Origin: Pseudomonadota bacterium
GTDB taxonomy: Bacteria > Pseudomonadota > Alphaproteobacteria > Azospirillales > Azospirillaceae
Direction of reading: 5' to 3'
NCBI GenBank assembly: GCA_023423695.1
Contig: JAFAFA010000105.1
Span: forward strand, 1-64,000
Length of the DNA: 64,000 nt
Under the pieces are notes generated by a model that worked only from the letters and a program-made list of their open reading frames with translations, was not told the DNA's origin and ran no database searches. Position numbers and translations under genes: made by a program. Within the stretch, counting starts at the first letter, position 1. The number at the start of each line of letters is the position of its first letter. Positions 44,675 through 52,800 of this stretch are shown one piece after another.

Positions 44675-44751
44675 CGGAGCGTAGCGCAGCCTGGTAGCGC
44701 ATCAGACTGGGGGTCTGGGGGTCGCAGGTTCGAATCCTGTCGCTCCGACCA
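44675..44751 (+). tRNA. tRNA-Pro(GGG)
   Basis: A 77-base cloverleaf with encoded CCA: acceptor CGGAGCG / CGCTCCG, D arm GCGC-AGCCTGGTA-GCGC, anticodon stem TCAGA/TCTGG with loop CTGGGGG (anticodon GGG), and T arm GCAGG-TTCGAAT-CCTGT. All stems pair. A strong terminator follows 14 bases later. Confidence 0.95.
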
Positions 44752-44765
44752 GTTCCGGAGGGAAG

Positions 44766-44803
44766 AAAAAGCCTCGAAGTCCTTGGACTTCGAGGCTTTT
44801 TTA
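44766..44803 (+). terminator. Terminator after tRNA-Pro
   Basis: AAAAAGCCTCGAAGTCC-TT-GGACTTCGAGGCTTTTTT: a 12-bp perfect stem flanked by A-run and T-run, so it can work in both directions. It ends the rpmF-to-tRNA block. Confidence 0.95.
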
Positions 44804-44866
44804 TTGCTCGCGATTTGGCCTGTGTTCGGAGCCGACCTGCGGCGGCGGACGCCATGCGTGCAACGC

Positions 44867-44912
44867 ATTGCGCGCAATTGGATAGCGCATGACCAAAATC
44901 ATTGCGCGCAAT
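44867..44912. promoter_or_regulatory. Paired palindromes in the ohr promoter, probable OhrR operators
   Basis: ATTGCGCGCAAT occurs twice (44867-44878 and 44901-44912), 34 bases between starts, in the region upstream of ohr. A 10-of-12 match lies upstream of ohrR at 45504-45515. Shared occurrence at ohr and at the OhrR-type regulator gene supports an operator role. Confidence 0.65.
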
Positions 44913-45011
44913 CTAATTGTGAGCGACGTTTTGTCCCACGAGATCACCGGCAGCGGTGTTTCCCGCCGCCACGCCAATCGAACCCAGATATCCAATGAAG
45001 GAGAGCGCACC

Positions 45012-45431
45012 ATGAAGACCCTCTATTCGACGAAGGTGTCCGCCACCGGTGGCCGCGACGGCAAGGCCGTCAGTGAGGACGGGCTGCTGTCGGTCGCGCT
45101 GGCCGCGCCGAAGGAACTGGGCGGGCAGGGTGGCGCCACCAACCCCGAGCAGTTGTTCGCCGCCGGCTATTCCGCCTGCTTCATCGGTGCCATCAAGTTC
45201 GTCGGCAACCGCGACAAGATCGCCGTTCCCGCCGACCTGTCGGTGACGGCCACGGTCGGTATCGGTGCCCGCGACGATGGCGAGGGCTTCGGCCTGACGG
45301 TGGATTTCGTCGTGTCGCTGCCGGGCATGGACAAGGCCGCGGCCGAGGATCTGCTGGCCCGCGCCCACAAGGTCTGCCCCTACAGCCATGCCACCAAGGG
45401 CAACATCCCGGTGACCACGACGGTTGCTTGA
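45012..45431 (+). CDS. ohr: Organic hydroperoxide resistance protein Ohr
   Basis: Ohr is a thiol peroxidase (OsmC/Ohr family) that reduces organic and lipid hydroperoxides. ATG 45012 gives 139 residues with the two catalytic cysteines: Cys56 in GYSACFIGAIKFV and Cys122 in HKVCPYSHATKGN, plus the family start TKVSATGGRDG. The gene is preceded by the paired palindromes and followed by ohrR after 157 bases. It sits between a terminator and its regulator. Confidence 0.95.
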   Translation: MKTLYSTKVSATGGRDGKAVSEDGLLSVALAAPKELGGQGGATNPEQLFAAGYSACFIGAIKFVGNRDKIAVPADLSVTATVGIGARDDGEGFGLTVDFVVSLPGMDKAAAEDLLARAHKVCPYSHATKGNIPVTTTVA

Positions 45432-45503
45432 GGCGCTTGCCCTGGGTTTCTTCATAGGGTGATTGCCTGAAGCGAACCGCTTTCAGGATTGCGCCGCCGG
45501 GCT

Positions 45504-45515
45504 GTTGCGCGCGAT
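45504..45515. promoter_or_regulatory. Candidate OhrR operator upstream of ohrR
   Basis: GTTGCGCGCGAT matches the palindrome ATTGCGCGCAAT (44867, 44901) at 10 of 12 positions, 73 bases before the ohrR ATG, in the right place for autoregulation. Confidence 0.5.
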
Positions 45516-45588
45516 TGTGCCGAATGCATGATCGACCGGCGCGCCACAGCCCGGCGGCGCCGCGCCGTTTCGAAGGTTCCGCAAAGCC

Positions 45589-46044
45589 ATGACTGCCGAT
45601 AGGGACGACCCGCTTCTGCTCTCCAACCAGGCCTGCTTCGCCCTTTACTCGGCGAATCTGGCGATGACCCGTGTCTATCGTCCGCTGCTGGAGTCGCTCG
45701 GCCTGACCTACCCGCAATATCTGATGATGTTGCTGCTGTGGGAGGAGGACGGTCAGTCGATGAAGGCGCTGGGCGAAAGGCTGGGGCTGGACAGCGGCAC
45801 GCTGACCCCGCTGCTGAAGCGGATGGAAGGGCAGGGGCTGGTCACCCGCGCCCGCGATCCGCAGGATGAACGGCTTGTCCGCATTCGCCTGACTTCTGAA
45901 GGGGCGGCGTTGCGCGGCAAGGCCGAATGCCTGCCGACCCACATTGCCGCCGCCGCCGGCTGTTCGGTCGAGGAACTGGCCTCCCTGCGCGAGGCGTTGC
46001 TGAAGCTGCGCGACGACCTGAACCGGGCCGCAGACCAGAACTGA
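45589..46044 (+). CDS. ohrR: OhrR, MarR-family peroxide-sensing repressor
   Basis: OhrR represses ohr until an organic peroxide oxidises its sensor cysteine. The 151-residue product has Cys16 in the N-terminal helix (NQACFALYSANLAMTRVY), the position of the peroxidatic cysteine of OhrR, and further cysteines at 114 and 125, so it may be a two-cysteine type (as in Xanthomonas, Cys22/Cys127). The winged-helix DNA-binding region runs about 55-100 (MKALGERLGLDSGTLTPLLKRME, DPQDERLVRIRLT). It follows ohr in the same direction. Confidence 0.93.
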   Translation: MTADRDDPLLLSNQACFALYSANLAMTRVYRPLLESLGLTYPQYLMMLLLWEEDGQSMKALGERLGLDSGTLTPLLKRMEGQGLVTRARDPQDERLVRIRLTSEGAALRGKAECLPTHIAAAAGCSVEELASLREALLKLRDDLNRAADQN

Positions 46045-46127
46045 TCCGGCGCCGTCGAAAGGGGCTGGAAATCGGCGGCCGGACGGCCTTTCCTATCCGG
46101 CCGCTCCCCGGAAGGAAGGTGCCTGCC

Positions 46128-46730
46128 GTGACTCCTCATCTCATCGACGACCGTCTCCGCATCCGTGCGGCCGATGCCGACGACGCACCGGACCTCGCCC
46201 GGCTGATCGACATTGCGGGAGGCGGGGTCTACGGCTTCCTGCTGGACGGGCTGATGCCGGGGCTGACGGCGGCGGAAATGCTGATGCCGGGTCTTGCCGG
46301 GCGCAGCGGTTCGCTGTCGCATCGGCAGAGCGGAGTCGCCGAACTGGATGGGCAGGTCGTCGGCGTCGCCCACGGCTATCCCACCGACTGGATCCGGACG
46401 GAGGATTACAGCGGCCTGCCGCCCGACCGCGTCGCGCATATGGCGGCATTCTCCGAAACGCTGGACTGGGGCAGCTATTTCCTGTCGGCCCTGGCGGTCG
46501 ATCCGGAGCAGCGGCGCCACGGCATCGCCGGGCGGCTGCTCGGCTGGTTCTACGAACGGGCGCGAACCGGCGGATTCGACCGCGTCACGCTGCATGTCTG
46601 GGCCGACAACGATCCGGCCCGCCGCCTTTATGCCGGCGAGGGGTTTGAGGAGATCGGCCGCGCCGACATCCCCTGGCACCCCCGCCTGCCGCACCAGGGC
46701 GGCAGCATCCTGATGCGGCGCTATCTCTGA
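46128..46730 (+). CDS. GNAT-family N-acetyltransferase
   Basis: A 200-residue acetyltransferase. The start is GTG 46128 with GGAAGGAAGG 9 bases upstream. It begins TPHLIDDRLRIRAADADDAPDLARLID; the acetyl-CoA binding loop reads FLSALAVDPEQRRHGIAGRLLGWFYERAR (about 122-150) and the final motif is WADNDPARRLYAGEGFEEIGRA. The length and N-terminal variable part suggest a small-molecule or peptide acetyltransferase. Its last codons overlap the convergent hydrolase gene by 10 bases. Confidence 0.86.
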   Translation: MTPHLIDDRLRIRAADADDAPDLARLIDIAGGGVYGFLLDGLMPGLTAAEMLMPGLAGRSGSLSHRQSGVAELDGQVVGVAHGYPTDWIRTEDYSGLPPDRVAHMAAFSETLDWGSYFLSALAVDPEQRRHGIAGRLLGWFYERARTGGFDRVTLHVWADNDPARRLYAGEGFEEIGRADIPWHPRLPHQGGSILMRRYL

Positions 46731-47701
46731 GCGGCGACCCGCAGCGGTACGCTTTCGGCCGACAACTCGTCGATACGGCGCACCACCAGATCAGGGGCGG
46801 CGTAATGCACCATATGTCCGCAGTCCGGCACCCAATGCAGTGTGCTGTTCGGCAGCACATGATGCAGCCGGCCGCTCTGTTCCTCCTGTGAGACGATGCG
46901 GTCCTCATGGCCGGCGAAGATCGCCACCGGGACGGTCACGTCGGCATAACGGTGCTGCAGCCGGTCGGCACCGGGCACCAGGGTGACGCCGTCCTGGGCG
47001 TTGGCGCGCAGCTGGCTCGGCCGGGTCGTCAGGGCGGCGGGAAAGGTCTCCGTCAGATGGTCGGGCACCGGCCGGGGCGAGAACAGCGTCTTGATCATCA
47101 GCGGCATCACCGCCTTCGAGAAGGGCGGCGAGACCGTGTAGCGCAGCAGGTCGCCCAGCACCGGCGTCGCCACCGGCGCCACCATGACCGCGTCGGCCCG
47201 CTTGGTCGGGAAGTAATAGCCGGCGAGCAGTGCCAGCCCCTTCACCGTCCGCGGATGGTCCAGCGCCAAAGCCAGCGCCACCAACGTCGCGTAGGAATGG
47301 CCGGCGACCACAGCGTTCTCGATTCCCAGCACGGCGAAGGCCTCGGCCAACAGGTCCGCCTGATCCTCCGGCGTCCAAGCGCGGTCGCGGGGACGGTCGC
47401 TATGGCCCATGCCGGGGCGGTCGAAGGCGATGACCCGGTGGTTTCGCGCCAGCCGGCCGAACAGCCCGCTCGCCAGCGAATCGCCCAGCGCCGAGACATT
47501 GCCGTGCAGCAGCACGACCGGCGGTCCCTCGCCGGCCTCCATATAGTGCAGCCGGACGCCGTCTACGGTCACGAAGCGGCCTTCCGGCGGGTAGCGCCGC
47601 TCCGCCGCGCGGGCCGCCAGCGTGTTGGCGACGGCCAGCCCGCCCAGGGTCAGCGCGGTGATGCCCAGGGTCTTGAGGATGGTGGATTGGCGGTCGGTCA
47701 T
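46721..47701 (-). CDS. Alpha/beta hydrolase with N-terminal membrane segment
   Basis: The 326-residue product starts with an uncleaved-looking hydrophobic stretch (about 8-30, LKTLGITALTLGGLAVANTLAA) and then a standard alpha/beta hydrolase fold: oxyanion region VVLLHGNVSALGD, FDRPGMGHSDRPRDRAWTPEDQ, nucleophile GHSYA (about 145), acid and His in GHEDRIV and GHMVHYA. This pattern matches the haloalkane-dehalogenase/epoxide-hydrolase-like clan; the substrate is unknown. A hairpin buries its ribosome-binding site (47705-47755). It overlaps the GNAT gene tail-to-tail. Confidence 0.88.
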   Translation of the reverse strand: MTDRQSTILKTLGITALTLGGLAVANTLAARAAERRYPPEGRFVTVDGVRLHYMEAGEGPPVVLLHGNVSALGDSLASGLFGRLARNHRVIAFDRPGMGHSDRPRDRAWTPEDQADLLAEAFAVLGIENAVVAGHSYATLVALALALDHPRTVKGLALLAGYYFPTKRADAVMVAPVATPVLGDLLRYTVSPPFSKAVMPLMIKTLFSPRPVPDHLTETFPAALTTRPSQLRANAQDGVTLVPGADRLQHRYADVTVPVAIFAGHEDRIVSQEEQSGRLHHVLPNSTLHWVPDCGHMVHYAAPDLVVRRIDELSAESVPLRVAAQR

Positions 47702-47704
47702 GGC

Positions 47705-47755
47705 GGTTGTCCTCTCAAGCGGCTGCTGCGATGCAGCATCGTCGAGAGGACAACC
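47705..47755 (-). promoter_or_regulatory. Leader hairpin sequestering the Shine-Dalgarno of the hydrolase
   Basis: On the minus strand, GGTTGTCCTCTC pairs perfectly over 12 bp with GAGAGGACAACC. The loop holds a second small hairpin (GCTGC/GCAGC). The downstream arm contains AGAGGA, 8 bases before the ATG at 47701, so the ribosome site is inside the stem. No T-run follows, so it looks like a translation-control element more than a terminator, though it could also tail the prmB transcript. Confidence 0.6.
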
Positions 47756-47799
47756 GGGGGACGGGGGAAGGGTTCCCTGGTGGTGGGGGCGTTATCCCC

Positions 47800-48732
47800 T
47801 CACTTCCCCGCCTTCAACTGCTCCCGCGTCAGCCAGAACACCTCGCCGAAGCTGTTGGCGGTCTGCAGCCACAGGAAGTCCAGGTGGGGATATTCCGCCT
47901 CCAGGATCTCGCGGCCGGTGCCGAACTCGCAGAGCAGGCCGCCGTCCGGGGTCAGGTGCTTGGGGGCTTCCTTCAGAATGCGGCGGACGATGTCCAGCCC
48001 GTCATCGCCGCCGGCCAGCGCCATTTCCGGCTCGGCCCGGAACTCGGGCGGCAGGGCGTCCATCGCCTCGGCGTCGACATAGGGCGGGTTGGTGATGATG
48101 ACGTCGTATTTCCGCGTCTTCAGCGGCGCGAACAGGTCGCCCTGATGCAAAGTGATGCGGTCCTCGAACCCGCTGTCGGCGACATTGCGCCTGGCCACCT
48201 CCAGCGCGTCGGGCGACAGGTCGACCGCGTCCACCTGGGCTTCCGGGAAGATGCGGGCGGCGAGGATGGCAAGGCAGCCGGAGCCGGTGCACAGGTCCAG
48301 CACCCGCTCCACCGAGGTCGGATCCTCCACCAGCGTGAAGTCATCGCCACCGAACAGGTCGGAGAACAGCAGCTCGCCGATGTAGGAGCGCGGGACGATC
48401 ACCCGCTCGTCCACATAGAAGGGGATGCCCTGGATATAGGCCTTGTTCAGCAGGTAGGGCGCCGGCTTGCGGGTGTCGATGCGGGCATGGAGGATGCCGG
48501 CCACCGCCTCGCGCTCCGCCGCGGTCAGACGGGAGTCGAGATAGGGATCGAGCTGGTCGACCGGCAGGTGCAGAGTCTCCAGCACCAGGAACACCGCCTC
48601 GTCGAAGGCCGTGGTGGTGCCGTGGCCGTAATCGAGATCGGCCTCGTTGAAGCGGCTGACGCCGTAGCGCAGGAAATCGCGGATGGTCGACAGCTCGGCG
48701 GCGGCTGTGGCGGCGGTGTGCTTGGCGGTCAC
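47800..48732 (-). CDS. prmB: Ribosomal protein L3 glutamine N5-methyltransferase
   Basis: PrmB methylates a glutamine of ribosomal protein L3. The 310-residue product is closer to PrmB than PrmC by length and by the N-terminal helical domain (TIRDFLRYGVSRFNEADLDYGHG). The SAM site reads VLDLCTGSGCLAILAA and the substrate-glutamine motif is ITNPPYVD. VIVPRSYIGELLF is also typical of PrmB. It is upstream of the hydrolase on the same strand and downstream of the arsC-like gene. Confidence 0.93.
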   Translation of the reverse strand: MTAKHTAATAAAELSTIRDFLRYGVSRFNEADLDYGHGTTTAFDEAVFLVLETLHLPVDQLDPYLDSRLTAAEREAVAGILHARIDTRKPAPYLLNKAYIQGIPFYVDERVIVPRSYIGELLFSDLFGGDDFTLVEDPTSVERVLDLCTGSGCLAILAARIFPEAQVDAVDLSPDALEVARRNVADSGFEDRITLHQGDLFAPLKTRKYDVIITNPPYVDAEAMDALPPEFRAEPEMALAGGDDGLDIVRRILKEAPKHLTPDGGLLCEFGTGREILEAEYPHLDFLWLQTANSFGEVFWLTREQLKAGK

Positions 48733-48766
48733 GGGCGGCAGGCTCCGGTCGGGAACGGGAAAGGGG

Positions 48767-49108
48767 TCAGAGGAGGTCCAGAACCGAGTCCGGCGGCCGG
48801 CCGACGCGGGCGCGGTCGCCCTTCACCACGATCGGGCGTTCGATGGCGGACGGATTGGCGGACAGGGCGGCGATCAGCGCCTCGCCGTCGAGATCCTTGG
48901 CGATTCCGGCCTCCGCCGCCTCCTTGGCGCGGGTGATGTCGCGCGGTCCCTTGCCCAGCTTGGCGAGGATGGCCGACAGCTCCGCCGGGCTGGGCGGGGT
49001 TTTCAGATACTCGATCACCGCCGGCTCGACGCCGCGGGAGCGCAGGAGTTCCAGCGTCTCGCGCGATTTGCTGCAGCGCGGGTTGTGGTAGATCGTCACG
49101 TCGCTCAT
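48767..49108 (-). CDS. ArsC-family arsenate reductase-like protein
   Basis: A 113-residue thioredoxin-fold protein of the ArsC/YffB/Spx group. ATG 49108 gives MSDVTIYHNPRCSKSRETL with the active cysteine in HNPRC (Cys12). The partner segment IERPIVVKGDRARVGRPPD matches ArsC, including the arginines that bind oxyanion in glutaredoxin-linked arsenate reductases. There is no arsB/arsR neighbour, so a role in arsenate resistance is not certain; YffB-like proteins are hard to exclude. It lies 34 bases upstream of prmB. Confidence 0.85.
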   Translation of the reverse strand: MSDVTIYHNPRCSKSRETLELLRSRGVEPAVIEYLKTPPSPAELSAILAKLGKGPRDITRAKEAAEAGIAKDLDGEALIAALSANPSAIERPIVVKGDRARVGRPPDSVLDLL

Positions 49109-49317
49109 GGCGGGTTTCCAAATTGGAAGTTCGATCCGACTGATACACCCAACCCGCGCCCCGCGCCAATCCGGCATGCGGAAAGCTCTGTGGCGGCGCA
49201 ACATCCGTCAGGTGACAAGGGCTGCCTTTGGTATTATTTTGCGCGCTCGCTTTTCCGTGGCCCATCGCGCCGTTTCCGGCAGGCGGGCTGCCGATCAGTC
49301 CCGATGCCCAGATACGG

Positions 49318-50571
49318 ATGCCGGCCGTGACCAAGCTCTCGCTCTCCAAGGACAAGATCAACATCCTTCTTCTGGAAGGTGTCCACGACAACGCCATCGA
49401 CGAGCTGGCCCGCGGCGGCTACGCCTCCGTCGAGCGGCTGCCGCGCGCCCTGGACGAGGACGAGCTGCTGGAGCGCATCGGGTCCGTCCACATCCTCGGC
49501 ATCCGGTCGCGCACTCATCTGACCGCCAAGGTGTTCGAGGCGGCCAACAAGCTGATCACCGTCGGCTGCTTCTGCATCGGCACCAACCAGGTCGATCTGA
49601 AGGCAGCGCGCCGCACCGGCGTCCCGGTGTTCAACGCCCCCTATTCCAACACCCGGTCGGTGGCGGAGCTGGTGATCGGCGAGATCATCATGCTGATGCG
49701 CGGCATCTTCGAGAAGTCGCAGCTGGTCCATGGCGGCGGCTGGATGAAGTCGGCCAAGGATTCCTACGAGATCCGCGGCAAGACGCTGGGCATCGTCGGC
49801 TACGGCCATATCGGCACCCAGGTGTCGATCCTGGCCGAGGCGATGGGCATGCAGGTCCGCTTCTACGACACCGTGCGCAAGCTGGCGCTCGGCAACGCGC
49901 GCGCCTGCGATTCGCTGGAGGAGCTGCTGTCGGTCTCCGACGTGGTGACCCTGCATGTGCCGGACACCCCGCAGACCCGCGACATGATCGGCGAGCGTGA
50001 ACTGGCGACGATGAAGAAGGGCAGCCACCTGATCAACGCCGCCCGCGGTCAGGTGGTGGACATCGCGGCGCTGGCCGCCGCGATGAACAGCGGCCACATC
50101 CTCGGTGCCGCCATCGACGTCTTCCCGGTCGAACCCGGTTCGGACAAGGAAGAGTTCCAGAGCGCGCTGCGCGGCATCAAGACCGCCATCCTGACTCCGC
50201 ACATCGGCGGTTCGACGATGGAGGCGCAGGCCAACATCGGCACCGAGGTGGCGCAGAAGCTGCTCGAGTATTCGGACAACGGCTCCACCGTCGGCGCGGT
50301 CAACTTCCCGCAGGTGGCGCTGCCGGTTCAGGCCGGCTGCACCCGCTTCCTGCACGTCCACGAGAACCGGCCCGGCATCCTGCGCAAGGTGAACGAGGTG
50401 TTCTCCGGCCGCGACCTGAACATCGCCGCCCAGTATCTCCAGACCGATCCGGAGCTGGGCTACGTGGTGGTCGACGTGAACGGCGACGTCGAGGAGCTGG
50501 AGGTCGTCAACGACCTGCGCGCCATCGAAGGCACGCTGAAGGCCCGCTTCCTGTTCCCGGCGCATCAGTGA
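49318..50571 (+). CDS. serA: D-3-phosphoglycerate dehydrogenase
   Basis: SerA oxidises 3-phosphoglycerate, the first step of serine synthesis. ATG 49318 gives 417 residues, near E. coli SerA (410), so it is the shorter form with one C-terminal ACT domain. Features: Rossmann motif LGIVGYGHIGTQVSILAE (about 157-174), catalytic Arg in LINAARGQVVD, His in LTPHIGGSTMEAQ, and the ACT domain from about 345 (FLHVHENRPGILRKVNEVF), the site of serine feedback inhibition. Divergent from the arsC-like gene; terminator follows. Confidence 0.96.
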   Translation: MPAVTKLSLSKDKINILLLEGVHDNAIDELARGGYASVERLPRALDEDELLERIGSVHILGIRSRTHLTAKVFEAANKLITVGCFCIGTNQVDLKAARRTGVPVFNAPYSNTRSVAELVIGEIIMLMRGIFEKSQLVHGGGWMKSAKDSYEIRGKTLGIVGYGHIGTQVSILAEAMGMQVRFYDTVRKLALGNARACDSLEELLSVSDVVTLHVPDTPQTRDMIGERELATMKKGSHLINAARGQVVDIAALAAAMNSGHILGAAIDVFPVEPGSDKEEFQSALRGIKTAILTPHIGGSTMEAQANIGTEVAQKLLEYSDNGSTVGAVNFPQVALPVQAGCTRFLHVHENRPGILRKVNEVFSGRDLNIAAQYLQTDPELGYVVVDVNGDVEELEVVNDLRAIEGTLKARFLFPAHQ

Positions 50572-50577
50572 GGGAGT

Positions 50578-50610
50578 GGGGTGACGGCGACGGTCCTTCG
50601 CCGTCACCCC
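50578..50610 (+). terminator. Hairpin terminator after serA
   Basis: GGGGTGACGGCGA / TCGCCGTCACCCC, a 13-bp perfect stem with a 7-base loop starting 7 bases after the stop. The following T-content is low (GATCTTCCCC). Confidence 0.65.
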
Positions 50611-50665
50611 GATCTTCCCCTCCATGTCTCTTGTCCGCGGACGGTTTCCTGATATCTCTATCGGG

Positions 50666-51400
50666 ATGAACGTTCGCCTCCTGTTCCTCTTCCTTTCGGG
50701 CATGATGCTCGCCGCCCTGCCGGCCGCTTCGCCGGCCGCCGCGCAGTCCAATGGCTGCAGCGGATTTCCGCCGACGAAGCTCGTGTTCGACAGCGTGCTG
50801 GCACCGATTCAGCGCGACGACGGGTTGTCGATCGTGCAACTCACCCGGCTGCCGGGACGCACGCCGGGACCGGCCGGGAGTGCCGGCGGCCATGTGCTGG
50901 GGCTGACTCTGGCCCGCTACGGCGAGCAGTCGCAGGTCTCCGCCCTGTTCAGGACCATGGGCGACGGCACCTATTGCGCGTCGGCCAGCACGGTGACCAT
51001 CAGCTTCGGCTTCCAGCAGCGCATCGTCCATGTCGCCAGCGAAATTCCGGTGAACTCCTGTCTGCATGGCGAGGTGCTGGCCCATGAGATGCGCCATGTC
51101 GCGGTGGACGAGGCGTTGCTGCGCGAGATGATGCCGCAGATCCGCATCCGGCTGGATCAGGTGATGGACGGCATGGCGCCGGTTCGCTCGCGCAGTCAGG
51201 CGCAGGCGATGGCGGCGATCCGCCGGCCGCTCGAATCGGCGATGCGGCGGATCATGCAGGAGTTCGGGCGCGAACGCGACCGCCGGCAGGCACAGGTCGA
51301 TACGGTCGAGGAGTATGAGCGGGTCAGCCGCGTCTGCAACGGCGAGGCCCGCGACTATCTGCCGAAACCCGCCCAACGGCAGACCGTCCGGCGAGGATAA
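50666..51400 (+). CDS. Exported HExxH-containing protein, DUF922-like
   Basis: A 244-residue protein with a signal peptide (MNVRLLFLFLSGMMLAALPA, cleavage near AAA-Q, residue 26/27). The motif HEMRH at 140-144 followed by VAVDE fits a zinc-metallopeptidase-like HExxH site and the DUF922 group. Three cysteines (31, 104, 132) are likely disulfide-bonded. The C-terminal half is a charged helix. ATG 50666 is preferred over 50624 because it begins with the signal. Actual protease activity is unproven. Confidence 0.75.
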   Translation: MNVRLLFLFLSGMMLAALPAASPAAAQSNGCSGFPPTKLVFDSVLAPIQRDDGLSIVQLTRLPGRTPGPAGSAGGHVLGLTLARYGEQSQVSALFRTMGDGTYCASASTVTISFGFQQRIVHVASEIPVNSCLHGEVLAHEMRHVAVDEALLREMMPQIRIRLDQVMDGMAPVRSRSQAQAMAAIRRPLESAMRRIMQEFGRERDRRQAQVDTVEEYERVSRVCNGEARDYLPKPAQRQTVRRG

Positions 51401-51407
51401 GTCCCTA

Positions 51408-51749
51408 TCAGCGCTTGCGGCGGCGCCGATCGGTGGCATGGCCGTCGGTGAACTCCGGCGGCTTGCGGCGGACCCAGCGGATGAAGGCGGCGATGTCGGG
51501 ATGGCCGCGCAGCGCCTCGATCTCGTGGTAGTGGTCGCGCAGCTGCTGCTCGGTCAGCACCGCGTGGATCTTGGCGTGGCAGATGCGGTGCATCGTCACC
51601 GTGTCCCGTCCGCCATAGGTTCGTGGGACCAGATGGTGTTCGTTCACGCTGGCGCCGGGGACCATCGGCCGGCCGCAGAGCGGGCAGGCGGGGTGCTCCT
51701 CCTGTGGGGCGGCGGGGATGGCGATCGGCGGGGGCGGCAGACGGCGCAT
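51408..51749 (-). CDS. Small HNH-type nuclease-fold protein
   Basis: The 113-residue product has a zinc pair CPLCGRP (22-28) and the treble-clef HNH core EHHLVPRTYGGRDTVTMHRICHAKIH (about 37-62), where the middle residue is Asp/Thr rather than a strict Asn. It lacks intein, intron or mobile-element context and no recognisable partner adjoins it. Homologues are common stand-alone genes in alphaproteobacteria; the nuclease role is assumed from the fold. It is convergent with the DUF922-like gene. Confidence 0.8.
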   Translation of the reverse strand: MRRLPPPPIAIPAAPQEEHPACPLCGRPMVPGASVNEHHLVPRTYGGRDTVTMHRICHAKIHAVLTEQQLRDHYHEIEALRGHPDIAAFIRWVRRKPPEFTDGHATDRRRRKR

Positions 51750-51825
51750 GGTGTCCGGGGCAGGGGGCGGAGCGTGCCGGGGGCTTGGATGATATGGCGC
51801 TGTACCGACGCCGGAAAAGCCGCCC

Positions 51826-52713
51826 TCAATTCCCTGCGCCGGCCGTCGCGGCCGTTGAAGCGACGGGTGCAGCCTGCGCCCGCTGGCCGACCCAGACGCT
51901 GCCGAGCGCCAGCGCCATGCCGGCGATCTGATAGCCGGTCAGCGATTGGCCGAGCAGCGCCCAGCCCAGAACCACTGCCATCACCGGGCTGAGGAAGCCC
52001 AGCGGCGCCACCGAAGAGGGTTCCAGCCGCGACAGGCCACGGAACCACAGGATGTAGGTCAGCGCCGCTCCGATCAGGCCGAGATAGACGAAGCCAATCA
52101 GATTGGCCGCCGTCGGCACCGGCAGCGCCGGTTCCAGAAGCAGCGCCACCGGCACCAGCAGCACCCCGCCCGCGGTCAGCTGCCAGGCCGTGAAGGTCAG
52201 CGGCGACACCGGCGGGCGCCAGCGCCGGCTCAGCACCGTGCCCGCGGCCATCGATCCGGCACCGGCCAGCGCCGCGATTACACCGATGCTGTCAAGCGCC
52301 GCGCTCGGCTTCAGCACCAGCAGGGCCACCCCGCCGATGCCGGCCAGCGCGGCGGCGACCGCCAGCGGGCGGATCGGCGTGCCCAGCAGCGGACGCGACA
52401 GGGCGATGACGATTAAGGGCTGCACCGCTCCCACGGTGGCGGCGACTCCGCCCGGCAGGCGATAGGCCGACACGAACAGCATCGCCCAGAAGAAGGAGAA
52501 GTTCAGCGCCCCCAGCACCAGCGAGCGTCCCCACCAGCATCCCCAGGGCAGCCGGCGGACCAGCAGCAACAGCAGGAGCCCGGCCGGCAGGGCGCGCAGC
52601 AGTGCGACCGTCATCGGGTAGCCCTGCGGCAGCAGTTCCGTGGTGACGATGTAGGTGCTGCCCCAGATCGCAGGAGCGATGGCGGTCAGCAGCAGGTCGG
52701 TGGACCGGGCCAT
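51826..52713 (-). CDS. EamA/DMT-superfamily transporter
   Basis: A 295-residue membrane protein with ten hydrophobic helices in two EamA repeats (about 8-140 and 150-285). Motifs: the first repeat ends GGVAATVGAVQPLIVIAL, the second has SVAPLGFLSPVMAVVLGWALLGQSLT. The start TDLLLTAIAPAIWGSTYIV is typical of PecM/RhaT-like efflux DMT transporters, which export metabolites such as amino acids or drugs. Substrate unknown. A terminator separates it from carA upstream. Confidence 0.88.
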   Translation of the reverse strand: MARSTDLLLTAIAPAIWGSTYIVTTELLPQGYPMTVALLRALPAGLLLLLLVRRLPWGCWWGRSLVLGALNFSFFWAMLFVSAYRLPGGVAATVGAVQPLIVIALSRPLLGTPIRPLAVAAALAGIGGVALLVLKPSAALDSIGVIAALAGAGSMAAGTVLSRRWRPPVSPLTFTAWQLTAGGVLLVPVALLLEPALPVPTAANLIGFVYLGLIGAALTYILWFRGLSRLEPSSVAPLGFLSPVMAVVLGWALLGQSLTGYQIAGMALALGSVWVGQRAQAAPVASTAATAGAGN

Positions 52714-52745
52714 GTTCCGGCGTTCCCTTCAAGCGGGGGCAACAA

Positions 52746-52773
52746 CAAAAAGGGCGCCCCACCGGGACGCCCT
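52746..52773 (-). terminator. Rho-independent terminator after carA
   Basis: On the minus strand, AGGGCGTCCC-GGT-GGGGCGCCCT followed by TTTTTGTTGTTG, 28 bases beyond the carA stop. It ends carA before the EamA gene. Confidence 0.85.
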
Positions 52774-52800
52774 CTTCAGCGGGTTGGTTCCGCTCGACCG

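Noticed and set aside
51408..51749. HNH protein as a trace of a mobile element
   Set aside because: No intron, intein, transposase, integrase or repeat borders nearby, and codon use matches the neighbours.
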